Shown here: positions 30,043-39,616 of the stretch, one piece after another | How positions within the stretch are numbered: position 1 is the stretch's first letter | Layout: every line of letters starts with the position of its first letter | Origin: Clostridiales bacterium PH28_bin88 | GTDB lineage: Bacteria; Bacillota; PH28-bin88 | Length of the DNA stretch: 64,000 nt | NCBI GenBank assembly: GCA_000987045.1 | Contig: LAKY01000063.1 | Location: 40,278 to 104,277, forward strand | Reading direction: 5' to 3' | Notes under the pieces: generated by a model | Database searches by the model: none | Seen by the model: only the letters and a program-made list of their open reading frames with translations | Told to the model about the DNA's origin: nothing | Translations under genes and position numbers: made by a program

Positions 30043-30858
30043 TTACCGGGCGTCGTAAATGGCTTTCATCCACAAGGCCGCGTCTCCCCTGGTAACAGCA
30101 GCGTCAGGAGTAAAACCGCCGCTCAGGATGCCGGCCTTCCATGCAAAGGCCCAAACGGGATCCTCGCTGATCCCCTTAACGCCGGGCAGCATGCTTAAGA
30201 CGTTCCGGGTTTCTTGCAGGGTAAGGCCGTCCACCTGGGCAGCCGCACCGGCTTTAACCAGGGCATACATCACCGTCGCCTGGTCCGCGGGAGCCTTCGG
30301 CTGGAACTTCCCGTCTACGTCAGGTTTCAGCAGACCGTAACTGATGGCGGCTTGAACGGCGCTGTAATACCAGGCGGACTTGGGCACATCCTTTAATTCT
30401 ACCTCAACAGCGGTAACTTCCGGCAACCCACCCAGGCGAAGGGCAAAAGCGGCCAGTTCGGCCCGTGTCAGCTTATTGTTAACCCCGAATTTGGTAGAGG
30501 TGATGCCGCTAATGATCTTTCTGTCAGCCAGGAACCGCACCGCCGCGGCAGCAGGGCTGTTCTTCAGGTCAGCAAAGCCGGTCTTGACCGCAGGGACGGC
30601 CGTCACTGGTTTCGCCGTTCCGGCAGGTTTAGCCGGTTCAGCGGGCTTGGCCGTTGCGGGGGCCGCCGGCGCGGGCTTGGGTGCCTTGGGTTTAACTACC
30701 GATGCCTTGGTAGGGGGCTGCCCGGCAGCATGACACCCTGACTTGTAACAATCCGTCCCCATAGTAGGCAGAGCGGAGGCCGGGCCGGAGCTTACCGCCG
30801 CGGCTACCAGGCAAAAACAAGCCACGATTAGGACACAGAGCGTTAACTTTTTCACCAT
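30043..30858 (-). CDS. Exported CX4CH-module protein with SLH domains (cassette 2)
   Basis: Signal peptide; ALPTMGTDCYKSGCHAAGQPPTKA; Ala/Pro/Lys-rich linker; SLH-like FADLKNSPAAAAVRFLADRKIISGITSTKFGVNNKLTRAELAAFAL. Confidence 0.8.
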   Translation of the reverse strand: MVKKLTLCVLIVACFCLVAAAVSSGPASALPTMGTDCYKSGCHAAGQPPTKASVVKPKAPKPAPAAPATAKPAEPAKPAGTAKPVTAVPAVKTGFADLKNSPAAAAVRFLADRKIISGITSTKFGVNNKLTRAELAAFALRLGGLPEVTAVEVELKDVPKSAWYYSAVQAAISYGLLKPDVDGKFQPKAPADQATVMYALVKAGAAAQVDGLTLQETRNVLSMLPGVKGISEDPVWAFAWKAGILSGGFTPDAAVTRGDAALWMKAIYDAR

Positions 30859-31244
30859 ACGTTTCCCTCCTCACATGCTAGTGATTCTAACACGCCCTTT
30901 GATGCGACCGTTTGTTCCATGTACCACCCCCACTTCGATGCAAACGTCCTCAAAAATTCCTTGCAGAATCTCGCTTAGTCTTGTGTAATAAAGCGCTTTC
31001 TTCAGCATACGCTTCTTCACTTTTCAGGCTGGTTGATCATACTCTTGCCAAACCCTTGGCCATCGCTTGCCGGTTTCTAATAATTGCCTTCCCTTCGTTC
31101 GTGGGCAACAATGTTGTGCAATAAAGCACAATCTTCGACAAGCTTTATTTCTCATTGAAACATCGCAGTCTTAATAAATCCTTAAGCAATGCTTGCGAGT
31201 ATTTGTTATTTCGCAACAAATTGTGTCGCCTCGCAAATAGAAAA

Positions 31245-31278
31245 AACCAGATAAAGGAGGAGCAGACCTCTGAATCTG
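31245..31278 (-). terminator. Probable terminator of the LysR gene
   Basis: aaccagat ... atctggtt; minus strand continues with a T run. Confidence 0.55.
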
Positions 31279-31481
31279 GTTCAAGGGTTCTTTCTCTGTG
31301 AGCATATTTAACTTTTTTCAGTAGCTAGACAACTGTCAAACATTTCATATGTTTTTATTATACAGGCTGCCGGCGAAACAAGGATATAAAGGATTTTTAT
31401 GGGTATAAAAAATAATTATGGACAGGAAATGTCAAGTGCAACCATTATATACAAGGCATTGTCTCGACAAAAAAATCGGCC

Positions 31482-32426
31482 TCAAGGGCCGACGGCTTCC
31501 GCGCATTCCGCACAGCGTATATCGTTCTCGAATACCTTCCTTGCCAACAAGAAGTCAATCAAACTGCCGATTTCGGGTTCCTGCTGTTTTTCTTTCCTGA
31601 CCACCACGGAAATCTGGTAGTTGAACAGCGGCTCCGCGAACCGGACCTCTTTTAGCAGGTTAAGGTTCAATTCTTTGATGATGGCCCAATGGGAAAGAAT
31701 AGCAGCCCCAAAACCAGACTGTAGAATGGCCTTGATAGCCTCATTGTCCGGTACCACCATAGATACGTCCTGGTCCTCCAATTTGATCCCCCGTACCAGC
31801 AAGCGCTCCTCCAACAGTTCCCTGCACGCTGACCCCTTTTCCCGGAGAACAAGTTGGACATTCCTCAGCGTTTTTAGTTGAAGATTCTCTTTACTGGCCA
31901 GCGGGTGGTCAACAGCCACTGCCAGCACCAGTTCATCGTCAAGGAATGGGTGGACAGTGTATTCACCGTTACTGAACTTGGCGTTCCCAACCAAACACAG
32001 GTCTACCAGATCCTTTTGCAGCCAATCATGGACCTCCTGGCCATTGCCGGCTTGACACACTATCCCCAGATGGGGGTGTTTTCTTTTGAAACAACCAAGC
32101 AAACGCGGCAGGATGTAGGTACAGACATCTGTTTCTACACCAATGATTACTCTCTCGCGTACCCGGCCGTCAAACTGGTGCACGATCTCCATGGCTTGTC
32201 TATGAAGGTTAACCATCTCCTTAGCGTAGCGGTAGTAGGTTTTCCCCGAAGGGGTAAGTTCAATACCCCTTCTTGTACGCGAAAACAACTGCACGCCAAC
32301 GGATTTTTCCAGGGACTGGATCTGAAAGGAGATGGCCGGTTGGGTCATAAAGAGCAGGCGAGCGACTTCGGAAAAGCTTTCCTTTTCAACGATCAGGCAG
32401 AACATCTCTAACTGCTGCATGTTCAT
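31482..32426 (-). CDS. LysR-family transcriptional regulator
   Basis: MNMQQLEMFCLIVEKESFSEVARLLFMTQPAISFQIQSLEKSVGVQLFSRTRRGIELTPSG. Confidence 0.94.
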   Translation of the reverse strand: MNMQQLEMFCLIVEKESFSEVARLLFMTQPAISFQIQSLEKSVGVQLFSRTRRGIELTPSGKTYYRYAKEMVNLHRQAMEIVHQFDGRVRERVIIGVETDVCTYILPRLLGCFKRKHPHLGIVCQAGNGQEVHDWLQKDLVDLCLVGNAKFSNGEYTVHPFLDDELVLAVAVDHPLASKENLQLKTLRNVQLVLREKGSACRELLEERLLVRGIKLEDQDVSMVVPDNEAIKAILQSGFGAAILSHWAIIKELNLNLLKEVRFAEPLFNYQISVVVRKEKQQEPEIGSLIDFLLARKVFENDIRCAECAEAVGP

Positions 32427-32793
32427 AACTTGCGTCTCCTCCTTAACCGTCTTGGGAAGCTTTTCACGAGGCCCGTAACAGTGAAGCGACTCCGCAATCA
32501 ATCAATTTTTCTTATATATGATTCTGCTGCAAAAAGCCTTTTTTAGATCATCTGCCTGATTGTAGTCCCCACTTCGGGCCACAACAGGAGCACTTTTTAC
32601 TGGCTTTTGCTGGCTTTTGCCGGCTTTTACTCGATTTTTTGACCCAGAGTAGAGGGTTTCCTCCACCAGAAGCTTCGCGAAGAGGTTTTTGCAGTGGAAT
32701 CATATATATATTATAATATTTTAATTAAGTATAATCGCTTGGCAATTTTTTGTCAACATGCCTCTTCCTGCTCTCCTTCGTGAGTTTCCTTGG

Positions 32794-33000
32794 TTACATA
32801 TGCCTCCTGCCGGGTCCTTTTTTTCCCCACCCCGAGGAAGTAGGCCCCCGGCTCCATGAGGTTACCCCAGCAGCCAGGCGACGAACACTGGCCGGAGCCC
32901 CGCAGTCCGGACAGGTCACGGTTTTACTACGCTGGCCTACCTCCCGGAGAACCTTGCCTTCGTAACCACAGCTCCTGCACGTAATAAGGTTTTCCGCCAT
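32794..33000 (-). CDS. FmdB-like small zinc-ribbon protein
   Basis: CRSCGYEGKVLREVGQRSKTVTCPDCGAPASVRRLA with tail SSGWGKKGPGRR. Confidence 0.7.
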   Translation of the reverse strand: MAENLITCRSCGYEGKVLREVGQRSKTVTCPDCGAPASVRRLAAGVTSWSRGPTSSGWGKKGPGRRHM

Positions 33001-33011
33001 AGTTTTTCCTC

Positions 33012-33236
33012 CTAATAAATAGGTTTTTCCGTGGCATTTTCCTGATTACTGGGTCTCTCTTTCTTTTTCAACAAGTACTCACATTCACTTAAAAGTATAC
33101 AACTCAATTCACCACTAAATACTCTTTCATACCTTCTCATGATACCCGGACCACCCATTTCCGCAAGAGCAGCCACCACCACCCTTTCACTCGCCAGGTA
33201 ATTTTTGCGTCCAAAGCCAAGGATTTTGATTTCCAT
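33012..33236 (-). CDS. Small protein resembling a thioredoxin-fold N-terminus without CXXC
   Basis: MEIKILGFGRKNYLASERVVVAALAEMGG compared with MKIEVLGTGCPKCLKTEQVIREVLEEMG at 57398..57631. Confidence 0.45.
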   Translation of the reverse strand: MEIKILGFGRKNYLASERVVVAALAEMGGPGIMRRYERVFSGELSCILLSECEYLLKKKERPSNQENATEKPIY

Positions 33237-33433
33237 ATCCCGCGCCCTGAACCCTAGCATTTACCGTCTTAATAATATTACAATATTTCAATTTAATTTT
33301 AGCCCTCTTTTTGAGCATATATCAATCCCCCAGCCCAAAGTACTTAGTAATGGCACTATAAATATTTTCAAAGATAGAAAAAGGTGCCTTTTGTAGGCAC
33401 CTGACTTTCCTGGGTTTTTGTAGTGATGGAAAC

Positions 33434-34591
33434 CTACGCCGCTCTGGTTATCCGGCCAGCCTCCTCCTCGGCAGCGTACTCGTGGGCCTCCATGGGGAAG
33501 TTCTCTATGACGAAGGTGTACACCAGCACCCCCGCCGACACGATAGCCGCCGAAACGCTGAACTCCATCCAGTGAGGGAAGTAGGCCTGCCCGGCTGACC
33601 GGGCCATGCCGACCAGGCTGACGTCGATGCGGTTCATTACCACCCCTGCTACCACCATCAGACCGATGAGGAAGAGGGTGTTGGTGTTCCTCCTGAGGGA
33701 GGAGAAGCACGCCATTACGCCGGGTACAATCACGCCGATGATCATTTCCGCCAGAAACATGTTGCTCTCTACAGTCCCGGCAAACACCAAGGAGAGTTGG
33801 CCCCGGATGGCCAGGTCGGCAATCTTCATTACCAGGTAGAGCCCCAGGACAATGGGCAATCCCTTGGTGAAGTCGGCAAGTATGCGTGTTTCAGGCTGCT
33901 TCCCGAAAGCCTGGGAAGAAAGGGTGGACTCCACAACCACCATCCCCATGCCCACCGCTACCGCTGTGGTAAAGAAGAACACCGGTAAGAAGGGCGACCA
34001 CCACAGGGGATACAGCTTGTGAGGGACGATCAAGAAAAGCGAACCTAAGGATGACTGGTGCAGTGTAGAGAGGATAATTCCCGCGATGACCAGCGGGATG
34101 GTGATGGAGTGAATTACCCGCCGGGCCTTCTCCTGCCGCAGCCGTTCAAAGACCACCGGGCTGAACTCCAGGGCCAGCACTGTCAGGTAAAGCATCACGC
34201 ACCAGGCTACCTCGAACATGACCGAGTGGTGCTGCCACATGATGATGGGGTGCCAGATGAAGTAGTACTTGCCCAGGTCATAGAGGAGACCCACCGCCAC
34301 CAGGATGTACCCCAAAAACCCGGTTAACACCGCCGGCCGTAGGATGGGCTCAAACTTCTTGTTGTTGAAGATATATACGGTAGCGGCTGTCGTAAAGGCG
34401 CCGGCGGCCAGGGCTACCCCGCACAGCACATCGAAGCCGATCCACAGTCCCCAGGGATAACTGTCGGTTAAGTTGGTGGAAGCGCCCAAACCCTTGGTAT
34501 ACCTTACGAAGGTGGCCACCAAACCGAATACCACTATCCCGATCAGCACAGCCCTGGTAGGCGTCATTTTAAAGGTCCACTTGTCTTTCAT
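33434..34591 (-). CDS. NrfD/HybB-family integral membrane quinol-interacting subunit
   Basis: SYPWGLWIGFDVLCGVALAAGAF; many hydrophobic helices. Confidence 0.87.
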   Translation of the reverse strand: MKDKWTFKMTPTRAVLIGIVVFGLVATFVRYTKGLGASTNLTDSYPWGLWIGFDVLCGVALAAGAFTTAATVYIFNNKKFEPILRPAVLTGFLGYILVAVGLLYDLGKYYFIWHPIIMWQHHSVMFEVAWCVMLYLTVLALEFSPVVFERLRQEKARRVIHSITIPLVIAGIILSTLHQSSLGSLFLIVPHKLYPLWWSPFLPVFFFTTAVAVGMGMVVVESTLSSQAFGKQPETRILADFTKGLPIVLGLYLVMKIADLAIRGQLSLVFAGTVESNMFLAEMIIGVIVPGVMACFSSLRRNTNTLFLIGLMVVAGVVMNRIDVSLVGMARSAGQAYFPHWMEFSVSAAIVSAGVLVYTFVIENFPMEAHEYAAEEEAGRITRAA

Positions 34592-35472
34592 TCCCTGTGC
34601 CCCCTCTCATGATCCTGCCCCTCTGTTTCCTGGGTACGGTTTTTATTGAGCAGGTAGGCAGCGCTCAGGAATACCGCCCCACCGGCAACCACACCGGGGA
34701 TCTTGGACATGGCCTTCCAGGTGTAGGAAGGCAGTGGGACGTTACCCAGGTTGGTGGGAAAACCCAGTGCCTCAAAGGGGACGTCGGACAGGTACAGGAA
34801 GGAGGTGCCTCCCACTTCTTCCTTGCCATAGATGTGGTTAACATACTGTTGCGGGCTGGCGGCAATGCGGTCTTCCGCCTCTTTCAGCAATTCCGACCTT
34901 ACACCGAACTTGGTGGCGCCCATCGGGCAGGCCGCGGCGCAGGCCGGCTGCTCACCCGCTTTCAACCGTTCGAAACAGAACACACACTTCCGGACCAGCG
35001 GGAAAGGACTGTCCCACTGGTACTTCGGGATACCAAAGGGGCAGGCGATCATGCAGTAACGGCAGCCGATGCACTTGGACCCGTCGTAGATCACCGGCCC
35101 CTCTTTGGTCTTCATCAGAGCCCCTACCGGGCAGGCCGAAGCGCAGGCTGGTTCGAGGCAGTGAAAACACTGTTGCCTGACAAATTTCTGAACTTTTTGC
35201 CCTTCTTTCTCCACCTCTACTACCTTCAAGGAAGTCCAAGTTTCTGCGCCGAGGCCGTCGTCCGGCTCACCGGTCAACTTGTTTTGTTCCTTGCAGGCCA
35301 TGCTGCACATCTTGCACCCTACACACTTGGTAATGTCGATGAGCATCCCCTTGGCTTCGGGATCCGCGGTTACCGCCGCGCTCCCTGCGGCTGCCCATGC
35401 CGGCCTGGTGATGGCCAGCGCTGCCGTAGTGGCTCCAGCCACTTGAATGAATTTTCTTCTTGTTATTCCCAT
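34588..35472 (-). CDS. HybA-like Tat-exported 4Fe-4S protein with C-terminal TM
   Basis: MGITRRKFIQVAGATTAALAITRPAWA Tat signal; CVGCKMCSMACKEQN and further 4Fe-4S motifs. Confidence 0.9.
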   Translation of the reverse strand: MGITRRKFIQVAGATTAALAITRPAWAAAGSAAVTADPEAKGMLIDITKCVGCKMCSMACKEQNKLTGEPDDGLGAETWTSLKVVEVEKEGQKVQKFVRQQCFHCLEPACASACPVGALMKTKEGPVIYDGSKCIGCRYCMIACPFGIPKYQWDSPFPLVRKCVFCFERLKAGEQPACAAACPMGATKFGVRSELLKEAEDRIAASPQQYVNHIYGKEEVGGTSFLYLSDVPFEALGFPTNLGNVPLPSYTWKAMSKIPGVVAGGAVFLSAAYLLNKNRTQETEGQDHERGHRE

Positions 35473-35540
35473 TATTTCTTCCCCCTCTTGGGACAAGTGG
35501 CTTTCTTGTGATTGTTAGATTAATCACTTGCATTTCGTTA

Positions 35541-35687
35541 TTAAGCAGCAATCAGAGCGTAACCAATGCCCCCCAGCAGCAGGAAGTTGGCGGCAGCCGC
35601 CATGGCCAGTACAGCGCAGGCAGCTTTCTTCTCTCCAAGTACCTTCGACAACCCCGTCATTCCTAACATGACCAGGATCACATCCAT
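35541..35687 (-). CDS. 48-aa hydrophobic small membrane protein
   Basis: Not in ORF track: MDVILVMLGMTGLSKVLGEKKAACAVLAMAAAANFLLLGGIGYALIAA*, purine-rich RBS aaaggaaaggggg upstream; precedes the HybA/HybB genes. Confidence 0.6.
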   Translation of the reverse strand: MDVILVMLGMTGLSKVLGEKKAACAVLAMAAAANFLLLGGIGYALIAA

Positions 35688-36021
35688 TTTTCTTACCCCC
35701 TTTCCTTTAGGTTAATTTGATTGTAACACCATACTCTTACCAAACCCTGGTGCTGTGCTTGCCTGTGGATGACGGTTGCCTTACCTTTAGGTTTCGCTAT
35801 GGGATTTGCATATTACCAATTGATGTAATCTCTTGCCCTGTGATAGCGTTGACCGGGAAAATAATTGTAACTGGGTTGCAGGTGGTAATTTTTTTATCAG
35901 CTTTACGCAATCCCTGGGAGGTATGAAAAGGGACCCATTACCCCTAAGAACAGCGACAGGCCCTCCGCAAGTATGCGGAAGGCCTGAAAAAGCCCCTGAA
36001 AGTTGCATGTAATGCGTTCGA

Positions 36022-36963
36022 TTAGGGCAAAACCGCGTCCACTTGATCACCCCGGGCCGTTCCCTCCATCTGGATCACCATCTTGCCGGGTGCGCAGATA
36101 ATGACCTGCCCCTGGTGGTTAACCACCCCGGTGTGCACACAAACCTGGTCGGGACAATTTCCCTCCAACACCCGCACCCCTCCCTGCTCCACCTTGATAA
36201 TCCACCGGTACCCGCCCGCGGTGATCTCCCGGGTCCCGGGCGAGTTGAGGTCCAGGAATTCCACCACCTGTCCCCCGACCGTCACTGTGGCAAACCCGGG
36301 GTCGCCCCCCGCCCCGGCCCACCGCACCGGCAGGATTATCGATAAAAGCACCAGGCACCCAACAAGGGCAATCTCTCCGGGATTAATCCACCGGGGCATG
36401 ACTTCCGGCTTTCCAAAGGAGCGGATTACCGGCCGCGCCGCCAGAGCCACCAGGGCGCCGCACGGCAGCGCCGCCAGGAGAAGCACCGGCAGGTACCAGG
36501 CCAGGGCCGGGTAACCTACCAGGAACCGGGCCACTAACCACTGGGCCCAGTTGTGACTGACCGCCCCCGCCATGCTGACGCCCATCAAGCTTGTACGGCC
36601 GGAAGCCAGCGACATGAGGGCCTGCATGACAGCCAGGCTGGCCAGCCCCCCAGCCAGTCCAAACATAAACCCGGCGGAGAACAGTGTCCCGGCAAGGGCG
36701 CCCCCTGCCACCTGCCGCAGCACCACCAGGAAGGCCGCCTGGCGCCATCCCCACATGTTCAGGGCCAGCAGGGTCACGATGTTGGCCAGCCCCAGTTTGG
36801 CCCCGGGTATCCCCGGCGGTGGCAGCAGCCCTTCCACCACTTGCAAGACCAGTGCCAGGGACAGCAGGATACCGGTCCGGGTCACCAGTTGAGCAGCGCC
36901 CGGCTTTTCTTTTGATTCTTTTACCGGGTAGACCTCAACCGCCGGTAGGTAAGCCAACAACAA
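36022..36963 (-). CDS. Gx transporter family / NusG domain II fusion protein (Rnf-associated)
   Basis: TGILLSLALVLQVVEGLLPPPGIPGAKLGLANIVTLLAL plus C-terminal VEQGGVRVLEGNCPDQVCVHTGVVNHQGQVIICAPGKMVIQ. Confidence 0.83.
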   Translation of the reverse strand: MLLAYLPAVEVYPVKESKEKPGAAQLVTRTGILLSLALVLQVVEGLLPPPGIPGAKLGLANIVTLLALNMWGWRQAAFLVVLRQVAGGALAGTLFSAGFMFGLAGGLASLAVMQALMSLASGRTSLMGVSMAGAVSHNWAQWLVARFLVGYPALAWYLPVLLLAALPCGALVALAARPVIRSFGKPEVMPRWINPGEIALVGCLVLLSIILPVRWAGAGGDPGFATVTVGGQVVEFLDLNSPGTREITAGGYRWIIKVEQGGVRVLEGNCPDQVCVHTGVVNHQGQVIICAPGKMVIQMEGTARGDQVDAVLP

Positions 36964-36985
36964 TCACCCCTTGTTGACAAGCTTT

Positions 36986-38014
36986 TCAGCGCAATGCGAT
37001 CTTGCCTAGCAGTCCACTGCTGTACCATACCCGGAGGTCCGGGCCGATGACCACCCCTTCCACGCCCGGCCATTCCTCAATCAAGGCACAGCCTCGCTCC
37101 TTTCCCAGGATAAACACCGCGGTAGAAAGAGCGTCCGCCACGATCCCCTCCGGGGCCACGATGGTGACGCTGACCACATCCCGCGCCGGCCATCCGGTGG
37201 CCGGATTGATCAGGTGGGAAAAGCGTTCCCCTTGATACATCCGGTAGCGTTGATAGTCCCCGGAAGTGGCTACCGCCCGGTCAGCAACCTGGACCACCGC
37301 AGTGGTCCGGTCAGGGTCCCGGGGGTGGCGAATGCCCAGGCTCCACGGCCGGCCCTCCGGGTGCTCCCCTAAGGCGAAGATGTTCCCTCCCAGGTCCACC
37401 ATGCCGCTGGTCACGCCGTAAGACCGCAGCAATTTCACCACCCGGTCCACCGCATACCCCTTGGCCACACCCCCCAGGTCCAGGCTCATCCCGGGGATTT
37501 TTAACCTGACCTTGTTTTCCCCCGGAGACAACTGCAGCATGGGATAGCCCACCAGGGTCACAGCCTGCCGTATATCCGGCGGTGCTGGAGGTACCCAACC
37601 CCCGTCGTCCTGGTCCTCGCCGCTCCATGGGTAAATGGCCCACAGGTCCACCAGCGGTCCCACGGTGGGGTCAAAGGCACCCCCTGTACGCCCTGCCATG
37701 TCCAGGGATCTGGCCAGCAGCCCGGCGGTGGTGCCGCTTACTTCCACCCATTCCCCCGCCTGCCGGTTGATCCGGCTTATTTCGCTGGTAGCTTCGTACC
37801 GGTTGAACAAAGATTCCATGGTCTGCAATTCACGGGTGATCTCCGAGACTTGCTCATGGTTCAACTCATCAGGAAGGGTAACGCGGAAGTAGGTGCTCAT
37901 GGCAAATCCCCTAAATTCTTTTAAGGTTCTCGCCCGGGGCGCCTTGCCCGCCGCCAGGCCGGTCAGTCCTAGTGCCACAACTATCACAGCCACTACCGTC
38001 ATGTACCGGCGCAC
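36986..38014 (-). CDS. apbE: FAD:protein FMN transferase
   Basis: GGAFDPTVGPLVDLW, SLDLGGVAKGYAVDR, SGMVDLGGNIFALG, SHLINPATGWPA. Confidence 0.94.
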   Translation of the reverse strand: MRRYMTVVAVIVVALGLTGLAAGKAPRARTLKEFRGFAMSTYFRVTLPDELNHEQVSEITRELQTMESLFNRYEATSEISRINRQAGEWVEVSGTTAGLLARSLDMAGRTGGAFDPTVGPLVDLWAIYPWSGEDQDDGGWVPPAPPDIRQAVTLVGYPMLQLSPGENKVRLKIPGMSLDLGGVAKGYAVDRVVKLLRSYGVTSGMVDLGGNIFALGEHPEGRPWSLGIRHPRDPDRTTAVVQVADRAVATSGDYQRYRMYQGERFSHLINPATGWPARDVVSVTIVAPEGIVADALSTAVFILGKERGCALIEEWPGVEGVVIGPDLRVWYSSGLLGKIALR

Positions 38015-38174
38015 TCTATCATCCCCTTGTGCAGCTCCTGGAAGTCCTTGTTAACCCTTACCCTATACTGTCAGGGCGGACCTGCCCAACTCGGTCGCAA
38101 GCGGTAGGAAGCCGGGCGGGAGATAATAAGAAGCAGGACGTCTGACTTCCGATATCCCGTCTCCGGCTTCCGCA

Positions 38175-39005
38175 TTAGGCCAGTAACTTCTCTCCCACCT
38201 TTGGCATACCTACGGTGGCAAGGCAACCGGTAGGACATTTTTCCGTACACAGGCCGCAGCCGGTACACCTGGCGGCATCCACCACCGCCAGGTTATCCAC
38301 CACGCGGATGGCCCCCTGAACACAGGCCTTTTCACAGGCCTTGCAGGCAATGCAGCCTACCTGGCAGACATCCCGTACCGCCCTACCCCGGTCGTGGGAA
38401 TTGCACCGGACCAGGACCGGCAGGTCGATATCCATTACGGCGACTACACCTTGGGGGCAGGCTTTGGCGCACACCCCGCACCCGGTGCACTTATCCTCGT
38501 TAACGACCGGCAGGCTGTCCGCACCCAATTGGATAGCCCCGAAGGGACAGGCCTTAACGCAGCTTCCCAGCCCCAGGCATCCCCGGGAACAACCCTTGGG
38601 GCTGCTGCCAACCGCTACCGCCGCCCGGCAATCCTCCGCCCCCTCGTAGCGGGCCAGCCACCGGGCGGATTCCCGGTTGCCGCCGCACATCACCCTGGCA
38701 ACCTGCCGCGTAATCCCAACCGGCGTCTCTTTACCCAGAATGGAGGATACCTGGGCCAGCGCCTCGTGGCCACAAACCCGGCAGGCGTTCAGCGGCGCCT
38801 CTTCCTTCACCAGCGCCTCCGCAAAGCCCTGGCAGCCGCTAAATCCACACCCACCGCAGTTGGCCCCCGGCAGCGCCGAGGCCAGGAGTTCCACCCGGGG
38901 GTCGGCGTCCACCCTGAACAATTGCGCGGCATAAGCCAGACCCACGGCAAACAGTACACCCAGCCCACCCATCACCAGCGCAGACACCATGGCTATGTGC
39001 ATCAT
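38175..39005 (-). CDS. rnfB: Rnf electron transport complex subunit B
   Basis: MMHIAMVSALVMGGLGVLFAVGLAYAA; LLASALPGANCGGCGFSGCQGFAEA; C-terminal ferredoxin motifs; start placed inside the longer ORF. Confidence 0.93.
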   Translation of the reverse strand: MMHIAMVSALVMGGLGVLFAVGLAYAAQLFRVDADPRVELLASALPGANCGGCGFSGCQGFAEALVKEEAPLNACRVCGHEALAQVSSILGKETPVGITRQVARVMCGGNRESARWLARYEGAEDCRAAVAVGSSPKGCSRGCLGLGSCVKACPFGAIQLGADSLPVVNEDKCTGCGVCAKACPQGVVAVMDIDLPVLVRCNSHDRGRAVRDVCQVGCIACKACEKACVQGAIRVVDNLAVVDAARCTGCGLCTEKCPTGCLATVGMPKVGEKLLA

Positions 39006-39034
39006 CGTAAGCCCCCCTTTTTTGATCCTGATGG

Positions 39035-39616
39035 CTACATGGGCACCAGGCCGGCAAAACCCATGAAGGACATGGACATAATTCCCGCGATCAGCAGGGC
39101 CAGGCTGCTGCCCCGCAATGAGGGCGGGATATCGGCGTACTCCAGTTCCTCCCTGACCCCCGCCATGATGACCATGGCCAGGGTAAAACCAAGCCCGGCG
39201 CCAACGGCGAAAACCAGGGTCTCCAGGAAGGTGTACCCCTTGGTGACCACCAGCAGGGCAATTCCCATAATGGCGCAGTTGGTGGTGATCAGGGCCAGGT
39301 AGATCCCCATGGCCTTGTACAGTTCCGGGCTGCTCTTTTTCAGTACCATCTCCAGCAGTTGCACCAGCACGGCGATCATCAGGATAAACACCACAATCTG
39401 TAAAAAGGCCAGTTTCAGAGGCACCAGAACATAGGCCTGGACCAGCCACGCCGCCAGCGCGGACATCACCAGCACGAGGGAAGCGGCCACCCCCATCCCC
39501 AGGGCGGTCTCCACCTGCCGCGTCATGCCCAGGAAGGGGCAGATACCCAAAAACCTCACCAGCACGAAGTTGTTCACCAGGGCAGAGCCGATAAGAAGGA
39601 GCAGCATCTCTTTCAT
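39035..39616 (-). CDS. rnfA: Rnf electron transport complex subunit A
   Basis: LVNNFVLVRFLGICPFLGMTRQVETALGMG. Confidence 0.94.
   Translation of the reverse strand: MKEMLLLLIGSALVNNFVLVRFLGICPFLGMTRQVETALGMGVAASLVLVMSALAAWLVQAYVLVPLKLAFLQIVVFILMIAVLVQLLEMVLKKSSPELYKAMGIYLALITTNCAIMGIALLVVTKGYTFLETLVFAVGAGLGFTLAMVIMAGVREELEYADIPPSLRGSSLALLIAGIMSMSFMGFAGLVPM

Noticed and set aside
32590-32640. Short repeated tggctttt units, considered as a CRISPR-like or regulatory array
   Set aside because: Only three to four imperfect units of about 10-12 nt, no spacers; simple sequence.
34597-35511. Plus-strand ORF (304 aa) opposite the HybA-like gene
   Set aside because: Antisense shadow; the Fe-S protein with Tat signal on the minus strand is convincing.
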